A stretch of 64,000 nucleotides of DNA, from the NCBI GenBank assembly GCA_029948255.1, contig JALIZF010001443.1, positions 186,001-250,000 on the forward strand, given 5' to 3'. Positions 32,601 through 44,571 of this stretch are shown here, one piece after another. The position numbers and the translations under genes are program-made. The DNA comes from Telmatactis stephensoni (taxonomy: Eukaryota > Cnidaria > Anthozoa > Actiniaria > Isophelliidae). Numbering within the stretch: the stretch's first letter is position 1; each line of letters begins with the position of its first letter. The notes under the pieces were generated by a model that worked only from the letters and a program-made list of their open reading frames with translations, searched no databases and was not told where the DNA came from.

Positions 32601-35600
32601 CTTCCATCGTGTTTATATCACAGAACAGAGACATGCGCACGCGTTTTATATTCCTTAACTCGAAAGTTGCCCAATAAATGAAGTTAAGTGAAATGCATCA
32701 AGAATGACGACTAAACAGAATCTTATAGAATTGATCTAGCCTCACCTTTTGTACATGATGGTATACTGTGAGACCATGTTCCCATGGATAGACACTTTAA
32801 ATCCTCAGATGTATAACCCTTCATCTCGAATCCTTCCTTACACTCGAGATTGCACTTGGTTCCAGGGACTACTGACGTTAAGCAGCTGCTTTGTGCATTT
32901 GCAATTGAAATTCCTGGACACGCTAATAGCATGTAAAACAAAATAATGTCAAATTTAAGAAGTAATGTGATACAGAAATAATAAGAAAGTGTAAGACAAG
33001 ATTTAGAGACACTGGGACTAACAAAGGGAAAGGCCCACGATCGAGAAAAATGGAGGAAGAGGATACAGAACCCCGACCTCGCACCAGCTGAACAAGGGAG
33101 AAGAAGATGACGATGAAAAAGTAATATGATACAGTACTGATAATCACAAGATAACCGATCATAGCAGAGTCATCGCATTTGACTGGAAATATAACTAATA
33201 ATTTTTGTAAAAATTCACGTTTGTCTGAATCATTTTTAATAAGGACAATTATTATAACTATAAGCGATTGTGTTATGAAACGAATTCGCAATACCGAGGT
33301 TCTACTGTAGCGATAGAAAATGTAGACATGCCTTTGATAATGATTATGATTCTAAAGATGATTTCATTTTAGAAGCTGGAGGATAAAAGGATCACACATT
33401 TCCACAGGACGTCTCTAATACATTTTTGTCATTTTCTCAACTCTACTCAACTCTGTGGTACACGCGCGCGTGATTGGAAAAAAGACGCCGCGCAAATTCG
33501 GAGAGGGGACAGACATTTTAGACCATTGAAATCCGGGGTATCTTAGTTACATCCCGGGGTCACCCATACACTAGAAACTGACCAATCACAAGACAATCAA
33601 AATAATTAAATGCTGGTATAACAAACTTACAAATATTTTGACAGTTGCTTCCAGGTAGAAATCTAATCTCATCAATAGCGATGATCCCTCGATCAGACTT
33701 TCCTACCGTGCCGATGATTCTGAAATGCTATAAATATGCTTCTTCTTCAGTATAGTGATCATGTTTGCTAATAAACAAATTGTAATGCTAATATGCCAAC
33801 CATTTTCACAATAACTTTTCACAAATTGCTTTGAAAAAAATAGCCAATCGCTCTCTGGTTGGCACATGAATGATAATGGCTTGTTCAGACACACTAGCGA
33901 CATATAATAATTCTAATCATCGATAATGCATTCAAATCAGACTTGTTATCAAAAGAATTGAGTGCGGTATACTAACAAGGACTTGAAAATGCTCACATTT
34001 TTTAATTAGGTCCATAAAACGAGTCTGATTTGAATACATTACAAACAAAACCAGCATTAATTTCGGTCTTGGCTTGACGCTTGTTGCTCATGAACCGCGA
34101 CAACGTTTTTTGTAATAAGTGTATATCATTTTGGTGCTCTTACCGATGTTTGTATCTCATTAGTCCTGTTTAAGCTAAGATTTCCCATGACTCTTGTCCA
34201 TTTTCGTTCTTGAGGTCCTGATGCATGGAAGAGTGTATCACTGTCTTGGTATATTTCAAGCATCTCTTTGTCTCTACCATCCATGTAGTATTTAAATCCA
34301 AAACACCCAAGTAGGCTGGTGTTGATTGTTAAATTCTTCAACTCGAGTGTTGCGGTATCGCCAGGTGATCGATTAATTGTCCTCATTGAAAGATGTTCGC
34401 CTACGGAAAAAGAAGTAAAACCCGAAGACATCATTTAAAGAATATAAAATGCGCGCTCGTGCCTCGGTGTTCCTTGCAAGCATAACCAAATTTAGTGGTC
34501 GTGTAGGCTGATTCAGCAAGGCTCACCGTACTGCGATATCGGCACATATTTCAAAAAAGGTTGTCGTAGGAGACTCTTCCAGTCAATACCGAAAAAGAGT
34601 ATGGGTTACGTTATTGTAAAATTTCTCTCTCTTTTCGGCTTCGGTCTTGATTTTAGGATCAGCAAATTACACAGGGGGCCGGCACCTCTTCCTTTTGAGA
34701 AATATTTAAAAAACGCAAAAATAAAGGAAAATAGCGCCCACCCGTCTTCCTTTTGACAAATATTTAAAAAAAATCGCGGAAATAAAGTTCGAAAATAACG
34801 TAAATAAAACAAAGCGTTATATTTGAATTGTGTGGATATTTGTGTGGTTTTGTAACTTCGGTCATTTTTCTCTTCTATATCGCCTTCCGCTGGACAGTGT
34901 GACCATGGGCTCTAGGGACGAGAATAAATATACACACGTACCTCCATCATTTAATGCAGGTGCATTGATAGGTGGTTGTTCATCTGATATAGGATTCTCC
35001 GTAAGTGTCCATTCGAAAATCTTATCAGCAGTTTTTTCTTGGGTCCATGCGCACGTCGAGCGACCTTTGAAATCACAATTACCTAAATAAATAATTACAG
35101 GAAAATAAATTTATTATCCCCAACTAAAAAGGTTCCATTGAATAGTCTTTAAGTGTGATGACGTTGCTGCAGGCTAAGTTCATACACAACGGGATTGGTT
35201 CCAAAGGGGGACCGGTTCAAAAATAAGATCCCGATAGGGTTTTGCCCGTCAAACCACAGGAAGCCCAATATTTTCATATCTATAGTTAAAAACGCTAAAG
35301 TGGCGCTGAAACTCGGGCACAAAGACGAAAGCGGCAAAAATAAGAGATCTATGCCAAAAAAGACATATCACTTTTGCAAAATCTTGATGAAAGAAAGGAT
35401 GATTTGTCGCTACATACATTTACTATAAATACGCAAATATCACCTATTCTCTCATAACGAGCTTGGGCTCCCTGTGGTCTAACTTAGAAGAAAGTATAGG
35501 TCAGTCACAGGGAATACAAATCAAATAACAAATTAAACATATATTTTCTCACCTATTGGCACACAACTAGGTTTAGGGCGCGACCAATTTCCTAATGGTA

Positions 35601-38086
35601 GACAGATTAGGCCTTTGGATGGATAACCCTCCAACTCAAACCCTTGATGGCACTTGGGTTTGCATTCCGTACGTGGTGGAGAAGCTGGACAGACGATTTT
35701 TGAATAAGGAATGTCAAGTTCTGGACACTCTACTGATGAAATCAAGATTTGCCATTACTTGTTATGCAGGAATTCTTTGTATAATTATAGTTATACATGG
35801 CTTTGAATGATAGCTAGTGATTGAATGTCAGCCGAAAATCCCGGAAGCCGGAATATGAGTCGGTGCAAATCACATATAGAGCAAAGGGCCAAGAACAGAC
35901 CCTTGTGGAACCCCACCAATATGTACAAATAAAATACTATGTCCCTTCCACACGATCAAATTTTCTTCGACAAATATATAATAACTTTTGCTTTTGTCGA
36001 GAGGTAGTTTTTGGACTCTACTCTACTGAACTACAAGCTAGAGGTGCTCTGAATTTATAGTTACAAAGCACTTAAGCTAAGCAAAACGATATGTTAAACT
36101 TGATTGATCTGTTTACGAAAAACTGACTAAATTCCTATTATATTGGTCCGAACTATGAATGGCAAGATAGTTTTTCTATTTCATAATTCTTGTAACGTAA
36201 CATAGCAGAACCAAGAAAGCATAAATATTTATGCTCTCTTGGCAGAACTTAAGGTAAATTTTTTTGTAACTAAACTTATGATAACAAAATCGAAATTAAG
36301 GAAAAGCAAGAGCAATGGAAAAGTGAGCAAGAGCTAAGCTGTCAATCATGTCAATCTGTCAACCATGCACAATGATGTTTTAAAAAATAAAGATAAGCTC
36401 ATAAGATGCCTCATAGTTTAACATGTCATACCGGAACGAAATTTCGTATTTTGCATATATGTCATTTCACATAATAGTCTATCTGTAAGGTTATCCTTTA
36501 CGATACTTAGCCAGAGGCACTAAATTAAATTATCTTTTATTCTACTTAATACTTCTAAACTATGGAACTATTAATAATAAACTGTCAGAAACGGTACGTG
36601 ATAAACCACCGAGTACATGAGCTTATATGCTTACTTACTTTGTCAACTTCCTGAATACTTCTTAATGATACTGAAATACATGTATTTTTAAATTTATCCC
36701 CAAAATCGATTTTATGCTTCTTTGCACTTTAACAAATGCATTTGCTTCGTGTAGCTAGGGGTCTGGAGGCTATAGCTATAGCACCCCAATAACTTTGGGG
36801 CCATTTTGAATCACTTATTGCTGTTTGTATAGGAAATCATATGTTTCGAGTGCAACTTGGAATAAATTTGAACGAGTGAGATTTCAAAGAGTTCGATAAC
36901 AATTATGCTTCGCGGTCCCTGCATCCTACACAGAAATACGTTCTTTATACAAAAAGTGCAGTTCAGTTTTTGTCGTATTTAAAGTCCTTATGACACATTT
37001 TTTTTTTTTTTCAAACTTAGTTATTTTTAGAGAGCATAGTGAAGATCTTTTTACCCAGGTTTTCCTTACCCCGTATTTTCTGAGATATGAAGGTTTCAAA
37101 TGTCAAAATGCAAATTTGATGACGTAAGAGGAGGGTTTTACAAAAAGAGGACTTCAATTCGAGAGCCAGATTTTTTACTAAATAACAGGCTTTGCCAATG
37201 GAAATGAGTTACAAATGGAAAAATACAAGTAATTTAAATTCTCTTGTTTTTGTATAATAAATGATTACTCCTCTTACGTCATCACATTTGCATTTTGAAA
37301 TTTGAAACCTTTATATCTCAGAAAATATGGAGTGAGGAAAAACAAGATTAAAAGATCTTTACTATGCTTTCTATCAAGAACTGAGTTTGAAAATAAAATA
37401 TTATCCGTCATAGGGACTTTAATTTTTTTCTATATTTATACAGGGTTCAATTCTGGTAATGGCATGCACCGCTTTTATCAAATGCCACCGATGCTCACAC
37501 TAAACCTTGTAATACAGAGTTTGCGCACACTAAACTGTTTAATACAGCTTCAAAACTGTGTAATCTCACATATTAAATTTTACACTTGGTTTAGTCTTTA
37601 TTTGCACTGAGTTTGAAAATAAAATATTATCCGTCATAGGGACTTTAAACATTTCACCGATAATAATAACAATAATGGCTTTATTCAATAAAATCCTTCT
37701 ATTGAAACCTAATCTACAACTGATAAAGGACAATAAAAGAAAACTTTATAAAAGTAGAAATGAAATAGATTTTGTATGTACACATGTAAATAATACTTAG
37801 AAATTGTGTAATATTTATAAAAGTAGAAATAGATTGTACATAAATATAATCATAACTTATAAATAAATGATTTATTTACTGTGTAATGCTTTTTAGAAAA
37901 AAAACACATTTCTCTTCAGAGCAAAATAATTAAAGTTTAAAACTAATATAAAAAAACCCGTGATGAACTTAGCATGTACCTTATACAAAGGAAAATCATA
38001 CCTTTAGTAGAATTAACTGCTTCCTTCAAGAAAGCGAGAACAATACAGAACAAAAAGGCTTTGTGTATTCTATTGTTTGTTGCCAT
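26639..38086 (-). CDS. Receptor tyrosine kinase, sushi-MAM-sushi-TM-kinase (paralogue A), 15 exons
   Basis: Exons: 38086-38002, 35732-35553, 35082-34942, 34400-34144, 33727-33631, 32922-32746, 31903-31765, 31252-31011, 30645-30461, 28809-28723, 28640-28515, 28260-28046, 27853-27813, 27712-27616, 26846-26639. They join into a 758-residue frame. Order: signal peptide (1-28), sushi (29-88), MAM (89-253, starting [11 protein letters not shown]), sushi (254-312), membrane span (about 325-345), basic stop-transfer RRRKKR, then kinase. Visible sites: AHGAFG loop (390-395), VALK lysine K436, HRDLAARN (582-589), DFG (602-604), [10 protein letters not shown]. The loop's first glycine is alanine, as AxGxFG. 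Residues 502-572, from two exons, form a kinase insert. It is predicted to pass an extracellular signal to tyrosine phosphorylation; the ligand is unknown. An acceptor-like TTTATTTGCAG at 38120 suggests an upstream non-coding exon. Confidence 0.9.
26980..27310. repeat. Degenerate tandem repeat (CACGATGCAATCCTGCAAC)
   Basis: About seven imperfect ~40-bp units alternating GATGCAATCCTGCAAC with GCGCAACAATG, in the last intron of kinase A. A similar GCGCAAC/GTTGCAC composition is seen at 29170-29330. ORFs across it are artefacts. Confidence 0.65.
29412..30129. repeat. Direct repeats flanking three 149-bp tandem units
   Basis: An ~136-bp unit (ATGAGGAATGTGCACATAAA...TATGTGCTCAGACCTCAT) occurs at 29412-29548 and again at 29993-30129. 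Between them a 149-bp unit starting TATGTTGTAGAGACAGAGTG begins at 29551, 29700 and 29849. The copies are almost identical, so the expansion is recent. It lies in an intron of kinase A. Confidence 0.85.
30129..30421. repeat. MITE with ATACCTATTTCAA ends
   Basis: ATACCTATTTCAAAAAAGG then TTGTCC opens it; GGACAACTACC then TTGAAATTAGGTAT closes it. A second inverted pair lies inside (TGCATACTGAATATTGCATA and its partner near 30360). It abuts the direct repeat at 30129 and belongs to the same family as 1376-1660. Confidence 0.7.
30797..30890. repeat. Small inverted repeat (GAGGATGCATGC family)
   Basis: CTGCATGCATCCTCGTTCC and GGCCCTTCT are mirrored by AGAAGGCCCTGGGAACGAG and GTACTGCATGCA. A partial relative lies near 45363-45443. 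Confidence 0.55.
32490..32640. repeat. Hairpin MITE (ATGTCTCTGTTCTGTGATAT)
   Basis: ATGTCTCTGTTCTGTGATAT and GATGTAGAGCACTCGAAAAG are mirrored by CTTTTCGAGTGCTCTACATC and ATATCACAGAACAGAGACAT. A related hairpin is at 54390-54520, in the other kinase gene. Confidence 0.7.
33925..34126. repeat. Partial relative of the 16862-17153 MITE
   Basis: It shares ATTCAAATCAG / CTGATTTGAATACATTAC, GGTCTTGGCTTGACGC and AATAAGTGTAT. It ends 18 bp from the splice donor of a MAM exon of kinase A. Confidence 0.55.
35733..38001 (-). other. First intron of kinase A
   Basis: 2.3 kb. It contains an inverted-repeat element at about 36985-37423 (TTTAAAGTCCTTATGACA versus GTCATAGGGACTTTAA, with an AAGATCTTTT pair and a GATGACGTAAGAGGAG pair). 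Its right 40 bp are duplicated directly at 37609-37648. The remaining stretches are AT-rich without recognisable genes. Confidence 0.6.
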
Positions 38087-38110
38087 GAAGCTTACCAGCG
38101 CGAAGCCACA

Positions 38111-39102
38111 CTGCAAATAAAGCGAAAGAGAAGCAGACTCAATAAACTGATAATTGAAAGTAAAAATAAGAAAAAGACATTTTTTACTTTATAATGACAA
38201 TGCTGTCTATCTTTTGATGCCTTTGATGCCTTTGCTGTCTTTTTAATTTTGAACATGGTAACTATATATCCGAATATAATAACTGGCGTATCTGCATTTC
38301 TTTCACAAGAATATATTTTCAATTAGTAAAGTGACTAACTTTTGGCATGTTCGGCTATTTTATATATTATTTTAAATGGTATTTTAGCGATATTGATCAT
38401 TTAAAGATCAGTTTTAAATTTGAACGGTGATTCTATTAACCTTTAGCGTTTTTCATTTCAATGTAATATTATTCAGTGATAAACTGGAGAAGAAAAACTG
38501 TCAAAATTGGGCCTGTCAGCAATAGAAAATGAAAACTGAATTACAGTTGAAGTTTATGATCAGAAAAGAATTCACCTTTTGAAGGATTTCACTGTTGGAC
38601 TGTCAAAGTGGGAATATGCTTCCACAATGTCAATTAGATGAATGTCACCGAGTATCAGCGATAAAAACTGAATATCATTTTTAACGAAAATTCAAACGGC
38701 ACAGAAATATACTCATTGTCATTTGCTACATAGTACTCTAATTCACTTGAAACTGCATGGATTTTCGTCAATAAACTGAGATAGTTTTACGGTTTCTAAA
38801 ATTACCTGAAATACAGCTGCTCAAACATCAGACTATGTACACCTCAATTTGAAACCTGAATCTGCATTTCAAATTCGTGAAAATACTTTCTTAATTATTG
38901 AGATGAAATTCTTAGTTGTCGATCAGTCATCATTTTAGTTGATCTACGTTTACTGGTTCGAGTCCAAACGGTTCCGGGTTCCAAAGATAATGTCACAGGA
39001 AGACGCTCAGCTGCAGGAAGACATGTAAACAAGTGTCGAAAAACTGGTCATTTTGTTCTGGTGGTGGAATCATTTGGCAGAGCATACCCCAAGGGTTATC
39101 AT
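38111..39102. other. Intergenic interval between the two kinase genes, part 1
   Basis: AT-rich, with no ORF or element I can support. Confidence 0.45.
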
Positions 39103-39377
39103 ATTTCCTCGAATAAACGCCCAGTGCATATATTTAAAGCTCCATTTTAAGGCTCTTCCGGCCCCAAACTAGCAAATTTAGTTTCCATGACAAATTTTCT
39201 TTGACGAATAACTTTTGCTCATATGGATGAGAAAATTTGACCAAATTTCATGACAAATTCGTTTGTTCGTATAGACAGGGAAAATCCATTTGTCAGAGAG
39301 AAATTAAGTTTGTCACTGAAAATTTGCTCGCGTTGAAGGGACTTTAGAGTATGCATTTTTTTCTCGAGGAAATACGG
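39103..39377. repeat. MITE with TATTTCCTCGA ends
   Basis: TATTTCCTCGAATAAACGCC at the left opposes TTCTCGAGGAAATACGG at the right. CAGTGCATAT and AGTATGCAT pair just inside. Confidence 0.6.
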
Positions 39378-39609
39378 TCGTTACCTAACATGCAATAAGT
39401 CACATTTACCGTTGTTTATTCGTTGTTTAATCAGTCGTAAGTATCATTAAACTGGACTTCTCTGTTTGTCATTTATGTAAATATCTTATTCAAATACATG
39501 TTTGAGCCTCAATTTCAATTTCTTTTGAATAGAGATTGAAATTTGCTGCATCGACAAACTAAGATGGCGGTTGCAATTTACCTAGAATCCTTTGCGGAAT
39601 GAATGCACC

Positions 39610-39870
39610 TAAAATATACCTATTTGCACAAACATTGACCCTTTCTAAGTCATTGAACCGGCCTAGAAGCTGAGACCAAAATGGTCGCTTGGTGCACTAG
39701 TAATATATGAATTTTCACATGTTTTATCTGTGAATTCACTACATAAACTTGGTTGGAATACGAAACAATTCTCTCAGTCCACGTACACACATTTCTCTAA
39801 AATCAACCAATCAGCAAATTTCCCAATGTTCATGTCGGTCTCAACTTCCAGTTCCTTCTTTCGAAGTTTT
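39610..39870. repeat. MITE with TTGCACAAACATTGAC end
   Basis: It carries TTTGCACAAACATTGACCCT, CTAGAAGCTGAGACC and GGTCTCAACTTCCAG in the order seen in the element nested at about 12610-12860. Confidence 0.55.
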
Positions 39871-39967
39871 TAATTCTTTTGTTCCCTGTTGTTATCTATT
39901 ACACTCTAACTAGTACACTTTGTTTCTCAGGTTAATGAAAACCACTCTGAGCAGTTGTGCAATAGCC

Positions 39968-40100
39968 CCTTTGCAGCACGTGCGAATGAGGGCGTTTTGG
40001 AGGGCAAAAACAATGGTTTCCAGCCAATAGGACATTGAAATTTTTTTGTTTTGCCCTCCAAATTCAGCTGCAATCCAAAAAGCTGCAAAGGGCCTATTGT
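39968..40100. repeat. MITE with AATAGCCCCTTTGCAGC ends
   Basis: The left AATAGCCCCTTTGCAGC and the right GCTGCAAAGGGCCTATT are inverted partners; GGAGGGCAAAA / TTTTGCCCTCC lies inside. Confidence 0.65.
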
Positions 40101-40248
40101 ACTGAAAAATGCAATGATTATGATAAAAGCTGTGCTACAGAATTTCCATACCACTTTACACTTTCTTGACGCTTAGCTTATGAAAAAGTTTTATTCCTTG
40201 GATTATCCTTTTTCTAGTGTACAATGTGAACTTGTACTAAGTAAACCC

Positions 40249-40755
40249 TAGTCCAGTCCCAGACTCTCTTTCTTGTCGCTCCAGGACTCGCGGAGAAAGA
40301 GAGTCCAGTATAACTTGCATGCGCATGTCAGTTTAGTGACCACGCGATCACCACATTCATGTGGTGATCGCGTGGTTACAAATCCTAAAGTCATCTAATG
40401 ATTCAAGATGGCTGAAGAAGAAAGTGTTTTGTATACACGATATCAGTCTCATTTCGGAAAGCCATTTGTTGATTCAGTGAGCTATGCACTTGGAAAAACC
40501 AACTATAATCTTTTACCAAAGTTTGAGCAGTTACAGGCCATTTACGGATGGACAGTTGTGAAAGACGTATTTGTGAATTTTTCGATACGCATCACTACCA
40601 CTGCTACCAAACACTGACATTTGCATATTGCAAGCTCGCAAAATACTAATTAATTAATTGATTGGCTCATTTTACACATGCGCATGCAAGTTATACTGGA
40701 CTCTCTTTCTCCGCGAGTCCTGGAGCGGCAAGAAAGAGAGTCTGGGACTGGACTA
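40249..40755. mobile_element. Mutator-like element, copy 2
   Basis: Same length and ends as 14499-15005 but inverted. The flanks AGTAAACCC (40240-40248) and AGTAACCCC (40756-40764) are a 9-bp duplication with one mismatch. It carries the same hairpin and the same 69-codon ORF. Confidence 0.75.
40408..40617 (+). pseudogene. RecQ-helicase-like N-terminal fragment, second copy
   Basis: 69 codons starting MAEEESVLYTRYQ. Apart from residue 2 it is identical to the 14637-14846 fragment. It again stops just before the expected Walker A region, so it cannot be an active helicase. Confidence 0.5.
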
Positions 40756-40769
40756 AGTAACCCCCTATT

Positions 40770-41687
40770 AATCTTGTGGAGCTTTATCTTGCTTTATGAT
40801 TATTATTTCATACACTCTGCATTATCATCATTATGCTTTAAGTGTAAAATGGTGTCATTATTCCAAAATGCACTATATATTTATAATGCAAGTCTGACTG
40901 GAAGCAGTGAGGAGGCACCCAATAGCGTCACAAGGAAGATTTTTTTTGATAATCTGAAATGTGTACTATTTATTTCATAAATAAAATGATAGATATCGAT
41001 GCGAAATAACGTACAACTTTGTCTGTTTTTGTATGCTTCGCTCTTCTGAAAAATAACCTCAACAGTCCCTTACATTTTTTTGCACAAAGCTATAACTGAT
41101 ATGCACATGAAATTTCGCTTGTCGAAAATAATTCAGCAAACTTCCAACTACAATTAGCAATTTACCTTTAGACCTAGACTAACTCTTTTGGTAGCATTAT
41201 ATCAAACAATTCAACGACAAATGCGTCTTAAAGCAATATAGAAATCAAGGCTTTGTAACTAGAATAAATACACTAAATACGAAATGTTTACAAAAATTTA
41301 TTGTATGTTTTGTACGTGTCGAATTCATAAACAGAAAACTTCAATTGTACACTGTTCCCGATCATTGAGGTCGATTGGCATCAAATCTGCACCAAAATGT
41401 CTGCAATTTAGTATGGTTTATATTCTATGGAAATTTTACGATTTATAAATCAGTTTTCATAAATTATTTTGAATAAATGTTAGTGGTATTAGAAATAAAC
41501 GCTAGATGGTTACACAAAGTCGTGAGAAAGAAAATCATCGAGATCAAAAGTATTCGAATCTCCTTTGCTGATTTACTTCGACTACTGTGTAGCTATGTGT
41601 CATATATACGGGCTAATAATCGTATCTTGTGGTAAAAGACCGTTATTTAGGTGCAATATTGCAATACGCACTAACGTCAGCTAAGCC
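40770..41687. other. Intergenic interval between the kinase genes, part 2
   Basis: AT-rich; no supported gene or element. Confidence 0.45.
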
Positions 41688-42112
41688 CGGGGGGGGGGGG
41701 GGACTCCGATCGTAAATGGACGGGGATGCTCGTCATACCTTTTAGGGGTCAAAATCAGCGATCTGGTACCTTTTAGGGTGTCTCAGACTTTAGTGGACTA
41801 CTAGAGACCTGGCTGGTACCTTTTAGGGTGATTTTTTCCTCCATCAACGATTAAATACTGGAAACAAAGATCGGATTGCACGACCATCAAATTGTTCGCA
41901 TATAAATAGACACAATTGATCGCTTGATTGACTTAAATTTGCAAAATGTTAAATTTAGTGTTTTTGAGTTGGTACCTTTTAGGGGTAAAAACATGTATTG
42001 CCACGCCCACCCCGGATATGACTTTGGTACCTTTTAGGGGTCATTTTTAAAATTTCCGACGAGCATCCCCGTCCTCTTATATATAGGAGTCCCCCCCCCC
42101 CCCCCCCCCGGG
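41688..42112. repeat. CCCGGGGG-ended element with GGTACCTTTTAGGG repeats
   Basis: It opens CCCGGGGG...GGACTCC and closes GGAGTCCCC...CCCCGGG. GGACGGGGATGCTCGTC opposes GACGAGCATCCCCGTCC inside. GGTACCTTTTAGGG recurs at least four times in the interior, on both sides of the element. No coding capacity. Confidence 0.75.
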
Positions 42113-44571
42113 CAGCTAAGAAATGTGACGGGTTACAGTACACAAAATCGCAATGCGCTTCATTTCTATTTGAAATTAAATATATACTCATGCAGATCTA
42201 CCTTTATTCTTTTCCCTACAGTAAAACATATCCTCCTTCTTCACCATCACTAGAACAAATTATATTTTAGAAGCGCGCTGCTGCTAACAATAAATATTTA
42301 TCTTACCCAAATGGCCGAATTTGGTATGCGTTTCACCTCACTGCTTCCAGTCACTATATATGTAAAAAATAGTACACTATATGTTCATAAAATGCACTTT
42401 GACGTTGATAAAAAAAAAGATGATGATCAACCGATCGAAAACGTTTGCCTCTTTTAAATCTACAAGTAACGTTTACATCGATGCTTACCTTATTGTGCTT
42501 TGCATTAACTGTACATCAGTGTTACCTGCATTTAGACTGTACTGGAACAAACACACGAAAAGAGAGAAATTATAGGACGTCTAGATCTGAAATATCACAA
42601 ATTGGTTGATGCATAGGTTGTTGTAATGGACATAATTTGTTAAATTATCAGAAAATGCTGCACTCCAGTCAGCAGCGAAATTGACTTGGCCTAATTGAAA
42701 GTCAAAATGTTTGTGATAGCTCATCTCCATTTCAAATTTTCTTTTGTTGTCACCCTTTTTGTCAGCTGAATCTTGTATAAATATTTATAAACATGGACGT
42801 TAAATCTCATTTTAATTTTTAAACAGTTCTATCCCCATATCTGCTTCAGTTGCCAAGAAGTGAATGGAACATTCAAGCTCAGTTTAATGCAAACAAAGTA
42901 TTTGTTCAAAAATTCAGCAAAAGTTTAGTTAAAATCACGTGGCGCATATCTTGGTGCATTTAGTACTAATATTCAAAGCTTGGACGCCGTGCAATAAAGA
43001 TTACTGAATAGGGCGACCTCCAGTACGGTAAGTGCATTAACTGTGTTGAGGATCATATGTTGAAAAGTATATGCCATATTCTTAATTTAAATTCTGAAGC
43101 CAAGAAGTATTCATAATTCTGCCAAGATATCAGTCACTTTATTTCAAATAACTGTCATCTTTCTATTCCATTAGTAAGCATCATGTTTGTAGATACAGTA
43201 GTCTTTGCATTAGTCGGAAACCTTCTCGCGTCGTTGACTTATGGGTTTCTTATAGATATACCGATCCGTCCAATCAGGATTCGAAGTTAGAGCTAGTTCA
43301 GTGAATGTTTGCTTAGACATTTCTGGGCCAAGTTGTTTGAAAACAGGTTAGCAGGAACTTTAAATCTAAAGAAGATCGTTGGTTTTAATCCTGGGTTAGC
43401 GAGAACCCGAATTCGGACAATGGCCGGGCAAAGCCCTGGAGAAAGTGGAGTCATAAAAGCCAGTCCCCCATTTATGAAATTTGCTTTGTTGTAATTGATA
43501 TTTATGATCACTGTTTCATTATTTTTCTCAATCTTTGGCCTATATCATCGAATTGATAATTTGTCATTAACAGTGTTTCTTAAAAATTGTTCGATCATGT
43601 TCTGATGATTTAAGGGTTCCATAGACAAATATTTCTAAAAAAGAAGATTGAAATGATGAAATTAAAGATTGAGACTCTGTTAATACGGAACCGGCTCAAA
43701 AATTAGAAAAGTAAATAGCGTCAGAAAGATATAGTTAACTACTAGCAGGCGCCACCAAAGGCGCTGTTCATGGTCAGTGCATATTTCTGCAACTTGTCTG
43801 CTTGCAATGGCGTTGCAAAACAAACTGAACGAGCCATTGCAGCGTGTAACATACCTCATGCATCGAGAAAAATCACTGCGAGGAAATGATTCATGTGCAG
43901 TAGTCTTTATCGGCGTTGTGACATGTAATACCCCTGCAATGGTTGCACCGTGAGAGACTGGGAAAGTAGCGCGCTACTTTCTTTTTCCTCTCAACCCCTC
44001 AACATCAGCTAAAACGCGAGATAAAAAAGATTTCTAATGACACTGGAATCCAGTATGACAAACACTAAAATTAAACACTAGAATTATTTGGAACCGGTTA
44101 CGTTTAAACGTAGATACAAAGTACAGCTGATGCCTTCCATGTTCAAAATCAATAAGTAAAAAAAATACGTCTTTCATTCTTTCCATAAAGTGAAAGACGT
44201 GCTGTCAAGGTGTCGTTGATATGCTCTCTTCTTGCAACTATGACAATTGAGAATGCGTCGGTCCAAAAGTACAGTTGATTGTATATATAATTAACAATGG
44301 ATAATCCAAGGGGGAAAAATTCGAGCGGCGATCTAGATAGCTCTAAAATTCCAATCTGTATTTTTTCATCTTCTTGGTATTAGCTCTGGCAGAAATTGAA
44401 AATTGTTACTTTAATAAAAGTAGGAGTCGTGGACAAGTTAAGTTGTAAGCAAGCTATACGAGACAGCTGTATAGGGAAAAAGTTGTACTGTTTAAATCGA
44501 ATTTATTTTCTTTTTCACAGAATCTTTGATACGTACATAAAGGACATATAAGCTGCACGGCGACAGGCATC
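42113..44571. other. Intergenic sequence upstream of kinase B
   Basis: Mostly AT-rich with no gene. A TATA-like run at 44281-44289 and a strong acceptor-like TTTCTTTTTCACAG ending at 44520 suggest a non-coding first exon upstream of the coding start. Confidence 0.45.

Noticed and set aside
43293..43511. Overlapping 60-72 codon ORFs on both strands
   Set aside because: Mutually antisense, no domain. The GGGTTAGCGAGAACCC segment looks like a common repeat fragment.
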